Of a stretch of 64,000 nucleotides of DNA, positions 52,670 to 60,833 are shown one piece after another. Numbering within the stretch: the stretch's first letter is position 1; every line of letters starts with the position of its first letter. The position numbers were made by a program, and so were the translations under genes. Under the pieces are notes generated by a model. That model was not told the origin of the DNA. It worked only from the letters and a program-made list of their open reading frames with translations, and ran no database searches. Where the stretch lies: NCBI GenBank assembly GCA_009924735.1, contig RFQZ01000003.1:62001-126000 (forward strand), written 5' to 3'. Source of the DNA: Flavobacteriia bacterium. GTDB lineage: Bacteria; Bacteroidota; Bacteroidia; Flavobacteriales_D; Crocinitomicaceae.

Positions 52670-54378
52670 TTGGGGGCGAAGCCATCTTCACTGTTTTTCT
52701 TTCTCATTTCATGGCCATACCTAAACATTTTTTCCGAGATCGGTTTTCCATTTCGTCCATAAACGATAAACCACCCATGTTTGAGTCCCTTGTGATAATG
52801 AATCTCATTCATTTTGTTGCCCATCCGGTCAAATTGGGTAAATGCACCATGTAAATCCCCGTTTTTGTAATAAGCAACCACGGCTGGTACAACCCCGCCA
52901 GGATAATAGTTAATCCACTTACCGCTTTTTTTACCCTTTTTAAATTTCCCACTTTCTTTTAGGGTGTAGTCAACTTGCGAATAGGCTAAATGCTTGCCAT
53001 GTTCCAAACTTTGTTTCGATTTACTGCCCATTGAAACGACATCATCAAGTGCATTTTTGACTTTTTTAATTTTATAGGATGTTTCCTCCTTTTTTTTGCC
53101 ATTGTTATAAAAATCGGTCCACTTGCCTGTTTTCAAATCCTTATTATACCTGCCAAAAAGCAATAATTTTCCTTCTGGAGCAAAAGAATACCAAGCACCA
53201 TTAAGTTTTCCAAGCTTGTAATAAGATTGGTTTTTTACCCTTCCATTTGGCCAGTTGTTCTTCCATTCACCTTCTTCCTTCCCGTTCACATAATTCCCTT
53301 CCATGAGTAAGGTTCCGTCCTCGTACCAGGTTTGCCAAAGCCCTGTTTTTAAATCGTTTAGGTAATTCCCTTTTCGAAAATCTTGGCCATTTCGATAATG
53401 ATAATTCCATTCTCCTGTTTTTTTGCCGTGGTCAAATTGTGCATGATAGGAGTGTTCGCCCGTAGAAAAATAATATTCCCAATCCCCATGTTGTTGGTCG
53501 TCCAAAAAACCTCCATTCATTTCAAGAAACGCTCCTTGACTTGAGTACCAGCTCCATTCCCCTGTTTTTTTCCCTTTGACATACTGTCCTACGGTTTCTG
53601 GTTTGCCATTCTCATAATAAACTTCGTAAGGACCATGCAATGAGTCCGCTACATATCCTTCTCTTTTTTGAACCGTTCCGTCGGCGTAGAAATATTCCCA
53701 AACCCCATCCTTCTTACCTTTTAGAAAGGACCCTGAAATGGATGTTTTTCCCGAAGCCAACAGCTCAAAGAAAGGGCCTGTTTTAAGTCCGTTGGAAAAA
53801 GTATATGATTCTTTGGTTTTACCTGTTGAATAATACGTTTTAACGAAGCCTTGTCCTTCCTTAACGGTTTGTGTGTGGGCGCTGTCATCTTGAAAGTAGT
53901 CTAACAAATAGGTGGTGTCATTAGACGTGAATTCAGTCTTCCAAATGGAAGAATCTTGGTAAAAAAACAACCACTTCCCATCGGGAGAACCCAATTGGTA
54001 ATTTCCTTGAATCAATAAAACCCCCTTTTCATTATAGGCCTTATACATACTGTCTGGGACATTGAACCGGCTGTAATAGATTTCTTTGATTGTTTTGTTT
54101 GGAAAAAACACAGTTTGTTTTCCATGCTGCCGATTTCTGTAAAAAAATCTTTCTTCTTCAAGCACGCCGTCAAGTGAATAGAACAACCATTTGCCATGTT
54201 TTTCTGTGGTTTCGGGATTGATTTCGTCAACATAATATGACCCCGTAGAATGAAGATGCTTTTTGTTTGCGTCCCAATATATTTTGGTTTTTTTTGATAG
54301 GTTTTCGGGTAGAATCTTCTGGGCAAAAAAGGACTGAAGGGCGATGAAGAACAAGAGGGTAAGCGATACTTTATTCAT
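52666..54378 (-). CDS. YwqK/MORN-like repeat protein, exported
   Basis: A 570-residue exported protein (signal peptide 1-19, ending FFAQ). Nearly all of it is a repeat of about 22-24 residues with the core G-x-W-x-x-Y/F-x-x-x-G and following K-x-G-x-W, e.g. GKKTGEWSWYSSQGAFLEMN, GDWEYYFSTGEHSYH. The repeats belong to the MORN/YwqK type; annotations often call them antitoxins, which I do not adopt because there is no toxin gene nearby. The role is probably structural or binding at the envelope. Confidence 0.8.
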   Translation of the reverse strand: MNKVSLTLLFFIALQSFFAQKILPENLSKKTKIYWDANKKHLHSTGSYYVDEINPETTEKHGKWLFYSLDGVLEEERFFYRNRQHGKQTVFFPNKTIKEIYYSRFNVPDSMYKAYNEKGVLLIQGNYQLGSPDGKWLFFYQDSSIWKTEFTSNDTTYLLDYFQDDSAHTQTVKEGQGFVKTYYSTGKTKESYTFSNGLKTGPFFELLASGKTSISGSFLKGKKDGVWEYFYADGTVQKREGYVADSLHGPYEVYYENGKPETVGQYVKGKKTGEWSWYSSQGAFLEMNGGFLDDQQHGDWEYYFSTGEHSYHAQFDHGKKTGEWNYHYRNGQDFRKGNYLNDLKTGLWQTWYEDGTLLMEGNYVNGKEEGEWKNNWPNGRVKNQSYYKLGKLNGAWYSFAPEGKLLLFGRYNKDLKTGKWTDFYNNGKKKEETSYKIKKVKNALDDVVSMGSKSKQSLEHGKHLAYSQVDYTLKESGKFKKGKKSGKWINYYPGGVVPAVVAYYKNGDLHGAFTQFDRMGNKMNEIHYHKGLKHGWFIVYGRNGKPISEKMFRYGHEMRKKNSEDGFAPN

Positions 54379-54408
54379 GTATTGAAGGAATGTACAAAAA
54401 TCTAGAGG

Positions 54409-55071
54409 TTACAAAACAAATTGACGCAGGATTAAAAACACGCCTGTGCCGAAAAAGATAAAACCAATTAGCTGATTTAAACCTCTTAGCAGTTTGTTGG
54501 TAACCAATGGTTTCAATCGACTTGCGCCCAGTGCTTTTAAGCAATCAATCCCAAAATAGGTAAGTAGGATTGTGGCTATAAAAAACACGATATGGATGTT
54601 ATTGTGATATTCTTCAACAAGGTCAAATCCCTTAGCCAAGATGGCAAACCAATAAATAATAACCCCTGGATTTAAAAAATTTAAGGTGAACCCTTTAAAA
54701 ACGAGTAAGGTATAATCTCTCGATGCTTTTGACGGCACATTTGCAATCTCTTGCCCTTCTGTTATCACCGCTGCTACCTTTTCTTTTTTTAAGAACAGAT
54801 AATAAATACCATATGAAATGAACAATCCCCCTCCAAACAAACTTAGGATCATGTTGTTTTTAAAATCCCCAACATCAATGCTTTTCAATTGATAGGCAAA
54901 AAACAATGCAATTACAACGTAGAAGATGTCGCTGATGAGCACGCCTAGGTCAAGCATCATTGCCGCTTTGAAACCCTTTGTGATACTGGTTTCCATAAGC
55001 ACAAAAAAGACCGGCCCAATCATGATGCTTAAGATAAACCCGATGCCTATTCCTTGTAAAATGTAATCCAT
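54409..55071 (-). CDS. LysE/RhtB-type exporter
   Basis: A 220-residue membrane protein with about six hydrophobic helices. The start YILQGIGIGFILSIMIGPVFFVLMETSI and LNFLNPGVIIYWFAI match LysE/RhtB amino acid exporters. Typical cargo is basic or small amino acids; the specific one is unknown. The -7 candidate TATTTTTG (55078-55085) ends 6 bases before the ATG. Confidence 0.88.
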   Translation of the reverse strand: MDYILQGIGIGFILSIMIGPVFFVLMETSITKGFKAAMMLDLGVLISDIFYVVIALFFAYQLKSIDVGDFKNNMILSLFGGGLFISYGIYYLFLKKEKVAAVITEGQEIANVPSKASRDYTLLVFKGFTLNFLNPGVIIYWFAILAKGFDLVEEYHNNIHIVFFIATILLTYFGIDCLKALGASRLKPLVTNKLLRGLNQLIGFIFFGTGVFLILRQFVL

Positions 55072-55077
55072 ACGCTA

Positions 55078-55085
55078 CAAAAATA
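55078..55085 (-). promoter_or_regulatory. Candidate -7 box of the LysE-type gene
   Basis: TATTTTTG on the minus strand, 6 bases before the ATG; no good -33. Confidence 0.35.
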
Positions 55086-55149
55086 ACAAAAGGACCATGG
55101 CATAATGAAAAAAAGACCTTAACTATTTTAAGTAAAAGCAATTCTTGCT

Positions 55150-55157
55150 TACTTTTG
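55150..55157 (+). promoter_or_regulatory. Candidate -7 box of the 119-residue gene
   Basis: TACTTTTG, 17 bases before the ATG at 55175. No TTG at the usual distance was found. Confidence 0.4.
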
Positions 55158-55174
55158 TCCAACTAATATTTTTA

Positions 55175-55534
55175 ATGAAAACAAAACAAGGAAAAGAGAA
55201 ATTGGCGGCCATTATTCAAATGGTTGAAAAAGAAGGGCTGAGTGCTCCCCAATTGATCGATAATTTAAAAGCGTTAAGGGTTACTGCTTTGGATGAAAAG
55301 GATCCTTTAACGGTTAAAATTCTACGTCTCACTTATGAGTATTTAGAAGCGAATCATTCCTTTGACATAGAGGGTCAATTTGAAGAAGATGAGGAAGGAA
55401 ACGAATATCCATTAGAAATTGAGGACCAAGAAAATTTGGTTTACCTCTTAACATTGTTGCAAAATGCAGATCATAAAGTAAACCGCGAGGAAATCAAGGA
55501 TTACCGTGATGCATTGAAAGCGGAGCTTTATTAA
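55175..55534 (+). CDS. Hypothetical acidic protein (119 aa)
   Basis: A 119-residue soluble, acidic protein of helical character. The start at 55175 (MKTKQGKEKLAAI) is preferred over an upstream in-frame ATG at 55145. There is a central acidic run (FEEDEEGNEYPLEIED). No family is recognised. A strong bidirectional terminator lies 107 bases downstream, between it and the convergent nuclease gene. Confidence 0.6.
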   Translation: MKTKQGKEKLAAIIQMVEKEGLSAPQLIDNLKALRVTALDEKDPLTVKILRLTYEYLEANHSFDIEGQFEEDEEGNEYPLEIEDQENLVYLLTLLQNADHKVNREEIKDYRDALKAELY

Positions 55535-55641
55535 AATAACCTCACTTTTTTATTTTTCCATAAGCAACCTATAATTAAGTACATACGTTTGATAAATAGT
55601 GAAGGCAGTTGTCAACACTTAGATTTATTTAACTTGCAGAA

Positions 55642-55677
55642 AATCCTGAAAAACGAACATTTTTCAGGATTTTTTTT
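55642..55677 (+). terminator. Bidirectional terminator between the 119-residue gene and the nuclease gene
   Basis: A 12-base-pair stem AATCCTGAAAAA / TTTTTCAGGATT with loop CGAACA is followed by a long T tract on the plus strand; on the minus strand TTTT follows the stem. It can end transcripts from both sides. Confidence 0.85.
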
Positions 55678-55681
55678 GTCT

Positions 55682-58480
55682 TTAACAATAGGGGCAATAC
55701 TTAGCTTTCGGGTTGTGAATAAATGGCGCGTCGAGGTTATAAATTTCATTGACTACTTTTTCAATCAAGTCACTAAAATCATTTTGAAATTCTGATAAAC
55801 TCCTGTTTTTTAAGGTCAAAGGATTGAAGGCGTTCTGTTTCATTAATAGGGCGTAAATACCTATTTCTTTAGGCATAACGCCATAGTTTTCGTTAAACAA
55901 ATAGGCATAGACTGCGAGCTGAAGGGCATGTTTGGTCTTCTGAAATGACTGTAATAGGTCTTCTGAGCGGTTGAAGTTTACGTCCGCATTTTTAACAACC
56001 CCCGTTTTGTAATCCACGATTCTGTATGCGTTTCCAACCCTGTCGATGCGATCAATGTGTCCTACCCATGAGATTTCTTTGGTTTGACCTGACACGTTAA
56101 GATTCATTTTCGCCTTGAGGACCGCCTCAACCTGAAAAATAAAGACCGGTTCAGCGTTGTTTTTTATGTATGTTATGTCATTTTTGAGTGCGTTTAGAAT
56201 AACCTCTTTTGCCACTGAAAAAGTCAACCAATTCTTACCGGATTCCATGAGTTTTTCGTCCCCGTTTAGAAACTTTAAAAACTCGTTTTTTACAATTTCT
56301 GGGTATTTTGCCACCATCTCTTCAACTGCTTTGACCGAAAGGGGTCCCGGTGGGGGTTGCACTTCCTCTCCTGTTTTCGTTCTTTCGGCGAAGGGCAAGT
56401 ACAATTGTTCCAAGGTATCGTGAATGATTTTACCCATGTTTTGACTTTCCAGTTCTTCCTCGACGGTATCTTCTTCACCAAACTCTGCGATGTATCGATA
56501 ATAAAAATCCAGAGGGCAAGCAAGGTATTTCGAGAGGGCGCTTGAGGAAATGTTTCGGGAAAAGTAACGGTTGAGTTGATGTAAGATCAATGATTCCTTT
56601 TCTACCTCCAACGAATGTAACTCTGAAGCATCGGGAAAAGCGGTGGCGTAAAACTTTTTATGGATTTTGACCAACGGGTTTACGCGTTGAAGTTCCATTT
56701 CCAATTGCATAAGGTACCTACTGGGTTCACTGGATTTCAAAATGTCAGAGGCCGTTGAATAGGTAATGGTTACTTGTTTTGCGACATGGAGGAGTCTGTA
56801 AAAATGATGCGCGAAAAGCCCTTGTTTCTCCCTCATGGTTGGCAATCCAAGTCCGTACCTCAAATCCATTGGTATAATAGAATCAATGGGATTGGTTGCA
56901 GGTAAATTTCCTTCATTCATTCCAAGAACAAAAATCCGCTCAAAATCCAACAGCCTTGTTTCAAGAAGCCCCATGATCTGTAGGCCCTTTGTTGGATTGC
57001 CATGAAAAGCGATGGATTTCTTCGCCCATTGTTGAGACAAGAATTGTTTGAATGTTTTTAGGTTCATGGTTGGCAGACCTTCTGTTGCCAGTACCTCAAA
57101 AACAAGAATGGCTTCTTTGAAACATAGCAATGTTTGTTTTTCGAAATCAAAATCTTTACCAAGGAAACCAAGAAGCTCCTCTACGATGGCTTTAATCGTC
57201 TGAATTGCTTTTAGGTAATCTTCTTTCCAATCTTCGTAAAGCAAGGAAAGCAACTTGTTTAATTCTGCTGGAAAAGGAAGCGTCGATACGTTGTGAAAGA
57301 TCCTGTTCTTTTGAATTGTGTTGTATTCCCAATTTTCCAATTCTTTTGCCGCTTGGTCACCAAGCCATGTGGTGACAAAGGAATGGTGGGTAAGTGCTAT
57401 CAAATCTCGAAAATAGGCAGCTTTTGAATTAAACCTGGTTTTATTCTCTTGGATAGAAAAGATAAGGTCCACAAAGGACTTCATCGGCGTTTGTTTTAGC
57501 GGCAAACCAATGGTAATGTTTGCTGATTGAACGCTTTCAGGAATGTTTTTCATCAAAGCGACCACCAAGGATTCATCCGCGAGTAGAACCAGGGTACAGG
57601 ATAATTCTTCTGGGGATAATTTCGAGAGTTCTGTACCCACAACCTTCACTTGCCCTGTGGTTTGGGTGCATTCAATTACCTCGATGTTGAGTGGTTTGCT
57701 CGTTAGTTCGTGACTTACAAATTCTGTGCTTGGAAGTTCTAAAAAATCCTGGTTTTTACGAATAAAATAACCTGCTTCATGCTTTACATTTTCCAAATAA
57801 TATGCATCCGCATCGGTTAAGAACGTTGCTTGATTGCGTTTAAGCATTTTCTTGATAAGGGTGCATTCGGCCAAGGTTAAGGCATTGAAACCTACAAAAA
57901 AATGAGGTTTGTCGTCGTTAAACTTTTGGTCGAAGTGGGTCGCAAGGTCTTTGATTGCAAGTCCCATCGTGGTTTTCTCGTTTTCGTCCAGATAAGCTTT
58001 AAAGGCAGTGAATAGCTCAGGCAGCGAATCCCAAAATTCCATAAATTTCTTTTGTTCCTTAGAGAGACTCATTCCCTCGCCAAGGTTCCAGCTTTCAAGT
58101 TCCTTGATGGAAATTAAATTCTTAAACACCTGTTGGGTATCAAGTAAATATCGATTCATTTCATCATAATCACCCAATACCATGGGCCCCCATTGTAGAA
58201 AATCTTCAAAACCAAGTCCTTCGTATTTTTCAGTTTGACGGGTTATGTTATAGAGGATAAAAAGTTGTCGGGTACTGTCGAGAATGGGATGCTGTGTGTG
58301 TTTTCGAATGAATTCGTCAATGGTAAAAATTTCGGGAGAAAAAATTGGTTTTTCATAAGCGATGGCAAGGGCTTCCATCAGGTATCTTTTGGCTCGTTTG
58401 GAAGGCAATACGATTCGATAATCCGCTGTGTTTGGATGATTTTCAGCAATTTTTTGGGCGACCTTTTGTAAAAAACTCAT
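55682..58480 (-). CDS. AddB-like PD-(D/E)XK nuclease
   Basis: A 932-residue protein of the AddB/RecB-nuclease type. The N-terminal two thirds resemble the degenerate helicase-like portion (no Walker A seen), and the C-terminal nuclease has GHIDRIDRVGNAYRIVDYKTG, the catalytic Asp and Lys. An iron-sulfur-type cysteine set is partly visible: ACPLDFYYRYI and the very C-terminal KYCPYC. AddB-type nucleases usually have one more cysteine past CxxC; here the protein ends at it. No AddA-type helicase is in the window. It overlaps the upstream gene by 4 bases. Confidence 0.82.
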   Translation of the reverse strand: MSFLQKVAQKIAENHPNTADYRIVLPSKRAKRYLMEALAIAYEKPIFSPEIFTIDEFIRKHTQHPILDSTRQLFILYNITRQTEKYEGLGFEDFLQWGPMVLGDYDEMNRYLLDTQQVFKNLISIKELESWNLGEGMSLSKEQKKFMEFWDSLPELFTAFKAYLDENEKTTMGLAIKDLATHFDQKFNDDKPHFFVGFNALTLAECTLIKKMLKRNQATFLTDADAYYLENVKHEAGYFIRKNQDFLELPSTEFVSHELTSKPLNIEVIECTQTTGQVKVVGTELSKLSPEELSCTLVLLADESLVVALMKNIPESVQSANITIGLPLKQTPMKSFVDLIFSIQENKTRFNSKAAYFRDLIALTHHSFVTTWLGDQAAKELENWEYNTIQKNRIFHNVSTLPFPAELNKLLSLLYEDWKEDYLKAIQTIKAIVEELLGFLGKDFDFEKQTLLCFKEAILVFEVLATEGLPTMNLKTFKQFLSQQWAKKSIAFHGNPTKGLQIMGLLETRLLDFERIFVLGMNEGNLPATNPIDSIIPMDLRYGLGLPTMREKQGLFAHHFYRLLHVAKQVTITYSTASDILKSSEPSRYLMQLEMELQRVNPLVKIHKKFYATAFPDASELHSLEVEKESLILHQLNRYFSRNISSSALSKYLACPLDFYYRYIAEFGEEDTVEEELESQNMGKIIHDTLEQLYLPFAERTKTGEEVQPPPGPLSVKAVEEMVAKYPEIVKNEFLKFLNGDEKLMESGKNWLTFSVAKEVILNALKNDITYIKNNAEPVFIFQVEAVLKAKMNLNVSGQTKEISWVGHIDRIDRVGNAYRIVDYKTGVVKNADVNFNRSEDLLQSFQKTKHALQLAVYAYLFNENYGVMPKEIGIYALLMKQNAFNPLTLKNRSLSEFQNDFSDLIEKVVNEIYNLDAPFIHNPKAKYCPYC

Positions 58481-59601
58481 TTGACAAGAAAGTTAAGATA
58501 GTTCGTTGGGGTGATTTTCACAAAAGAGATTTCAGGGTAATATTTTGAAAACAAGGGAGGAAGGTCTGCTTTTTTATTCGGATAAAAACTGAAATTAAAT
58601 GCGAAAACGCCTTGATCAGACACTTCGATTAGGTCGATGTTTTGATGGGTGTGCGATTGCCAAAAATAATAGAGCGCCTTTTTTTTCTGAAGCATGTTGG
58701 ACTTGATTCTTTCCGAAATCAAAAGGTTTTTCCACAATTTTTCGACGTCCGTGCGGTATTGGGAAGCGTTAAAATTATTTTGAAAGGCGTTTAAAATCCC
58801 ATTGTCTACAAACACAAATCGATTTCCCTTGAGGTACTCATATTTATGGTTTTGGTTGTAGGATCTCAGTGCATAAACCCAACCGGTGTTAGCCATCCAG
58901 TTCACATACCTTTGAACGGTTTCATTGTCAACCCCTGCCCAATTTGCGATGGACAAAAAACTCAATGTTTCGTTCGCGTGGTTGGATAAATAGACTAAAA
59001 TTCGGGCCAGGGTCTCGGGTTTGTTGAGTCGATTGGTTTTGGTGTTCACGGGCAGAATCGCACGTTGAACCCTCTCCAATAATTCCTTTTTGGTTTCTTC
59101 TAAACCGATTTCTGGTTGATGAAAAGCGCCGTAGACCAATCTGTTTTCTATGTTTTTAGACTCAAAGTCCAATCCGTTCTTTTGAATGGATTCGATTAAG
59201 GTAGGCGGGAAATAACTTGGAGAGAGCGTTACAAACGAATGGGTTTCTAACAGTTGGTCAAACGAAAAATTACCAGGCGTGTAAAAACAAAGCGCCCGAC
59301 CCTTAAACTCCGTGGCTTCAAAAGATTGCAGGACGATTGAAAATTCATCAAAAAATTCACATGATAAAAAGAGGGTGACTTGGGATTGATTCATGAACCA
59401 AATAAGAGCCTCAGATCCCAATTGCTTGAATTTTTGATTCAATTTTAAGTCTGTAAAATCTATTACTTGGGTGTCTTCAATGGCATACAAACCTAAGGTG
59501 TCAATGTAGGCTTTTGCTTCCAATGGCATGGGGGATTGCACAAAAACCACCTTTTCATTTTCCCATTGATTCTTCCAATCGTCTTGAAAAATTCTTGTCA
59601 T
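58477..59601 (-). CDS. Degenerate ATPase with DUF4143-like C-terminus
   Basis: A 374-residue protein whose C-terminal half resembles DUF4143 proteins: RLVYGAFHQPEIGLEETKKELL, a winged-helix region (LSIANWAGVDNETVQRYVNWM) and YYFWQSHTHQNIDLIEV. The N-terminal half, which in this family is an AAA ATPase with a G-x-x-GKT Walker A, has VVFVQSPMPLEAKAYIDTL at that place, so no P-loop is visible. It is probably an inactive ATPase or a binding adaptor. It is the third of four genes in the hutI operon and overlaps the nuclease gene by 4 bases. Confidence 0.7.
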   Translation of the reverse strand: MTRIFQDDWKNQWENEKVVFVQSPMPLEAKAYIDTLGLYAIEDTQVIDFTDLKLNQKFKQLGSEALIWFMNQSQVTLFLSCEFFDEFSIVLQSFEATEFKGRALCFYTPGNFSFDQLLETHSFVTLSPSYFPPTLIESIQKNGLDFESKNIENRLVYGAFHQPEIGLEETKKELLERVQRAILPVNTKTNRLNKPETLARILVYLSNHANETLSFLSIANWAGVDNETVQRYVNWMANTGWVYALRSYNQNHKYEYLKGNRFVFVDNGILNAFQNNFNASQYRTDVEKLWKNLLISERIKSNMLQKKKALYYFWQSHTHQNIDLIEVSDQGVFAFNFSFYPNKKADLPPLFSKYYPEISFVKITPTNYLNFLVK

Positions 59602-59602
59602 A

Positions 59603-60826
59603 TTACTCTTCTAAAATGATGTTATTGAAAAACCGATTGGGTCTGTCAGAATTCATAAACTTGTTGCCTCCAAAGCACCTTGCGATGATGACATTTTGAT
59701 CGTCACATAAAACCCGAACCCATTTTAATCCATCTGGGTATTCATCACTTAAGCCTTGGAAGTATTCTGTTCCATCCTCTTGAATGATAAATTTATAAGG
59801 GGAACTTGGTGGACTCGCAATGAAAATTTCGGCATATTGCAAGGCTTTCAAGGTTGAATCCCTGGGAATTATTTCCAATTGATAGGTGTTCCCTTGTCCC
59901 AATTCCTTGAAAACAAAACGGTGGGATTCTGTGTTTTCATCCCTTATTTTCCTTGGCTTTCCGGGAAAGACCACTTTTAGGTTGGACTTTTCATTCCAAA
60001 CCAGCGTGTCACTCTTAATCCGCTTGATGTTTTTTTCGCTTTCAGTGACTTCCTCGCTGTTTTGAAGCCCTATGGGGCGCATGGCATAGCCCAATTTTCG
60101 TAGGAGTTGAATTACCCCTTCTTCTCCAAAAAGATGCCCCGCGCCAATGGCTATAAAAGTTGTATTCTTTTGCGCAATGGAATCAATTTTTCTGGCCATA
60201 AAAGCATTTCGGTTGAGAATGAGCTGTTGGTATGCCTTGTTATTTGAAGACATCCGGCCTTTTAGATAGCGATCCAAGTTTTCCAAATTCCCTTTTAGGT
60301 ATAAATCCAACAACGTATTTGGGTCTTGGGAAATTAAAGCATACCGTTGTTGGTCCTCTTGAAATGGAATTTCTTCCAAGGCTTTGGTTTGCTGAGTGAT
60401 CGACTCTAAAGCAAGGCATCCTTTATTGGAAACTTCAGCATACTGTTGAAAATAGGCGTCCATAAATTGGGGCATACCGTTTTCATTTCCATAATACGTC
60501 TCTGTGGGTTCATTGCTTGGGGTATATAAGTTTCCATTTTTGTCCAAGGTTACGTTTGCTTCATTTTTCCTAGGGTCTTTTTGGATAAACAAGTCCAACA
60601 CATTTACTTCCAATGCAATCATTTTGGTTTTATCCAAGGCATAATAAACGGAATCCGGGAAATTAAAAAGACGCTTGTCATTGGAGTGTAAGGTTCCATA
60701 AACATACGAGACCCCTTTTTTTCCTTTCATTTCCCATAGCAATTTCCCACTGGAATTGTAATTCTGGGCTTGTATTCTCCCTAAGAAAAGAAATAGGAAT
60801 AATGTTAAAAGGATGCGTGGCGACAT
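59603..60826 (-). CDS. TraB/GumN family protein, exported
   Basis: A 407-residue exported protein (signal peptide 1-20, ending RIQAQ). The TraB/GumN signature is LLWEMKGKKGVSYVYGTLHSNDKRLFNFP and the later FIAIGAGHLFGEEGVIQLLRKLGY. Some relatives are metalloprotease-like (Tiki fold) with GxxH motifs: GTLH and GAGH here. The C-terminal 130 residues are an extra beta domain. It lies between hutI (7 bases) and the DUF4143-like gene (1 base). Confidence 0.82.
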   Translation of the reverse strand: MSPRILLTLFLFLFLGRIQAQNYNSSGKLLWEMKGKKGVSYVYGTLHSNDKRLFNFPDSVYYALDKTKMIALEVNVLDLFIQKDPRKNEANVTLDKNGNLYTPSNEPTETYYGNENGMPQFMDAYFQQYAEVSNKGCLALESITQQTKALEEIPFQEDQQRYALISQDPNTLLDLYLKGNLENLDRYLKGRMSSNNKAYQQLILNRNAFMARKIDSIAQKNTTFIAIGAGHLFGEEGVIQLLRKLGYAMRPIGLQNSEEVTESEKNIKRIKSDTLVWNEKSNLKVVFPGKPRKIRDENTESHRFVFKELGQGNTYQLEIIPRDSTLKALQYAEIFIASPPSSPYKFIIQEDGTEYFQGLSDEYPDGLKWVRVLCDDQNVIIARCFGGNKFMNSDRPNRFFNNIILEE

Positions 60827-60833
60827 TGAGGGA

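Noticed and set aside
52666-54378. Reading the YwqK repeat protein as an antitoxin
   Set aside because: There is no toxin gene next to it, and it has a signal peptide and about 20 repeats. The name is an inherited label.
55589-55795. Plus-strand open frame of 68 residues after the acidic orphan
   Set aside because: It spans a terminator hairpin and the end of the nuclease gene, so it is not a credible gene.
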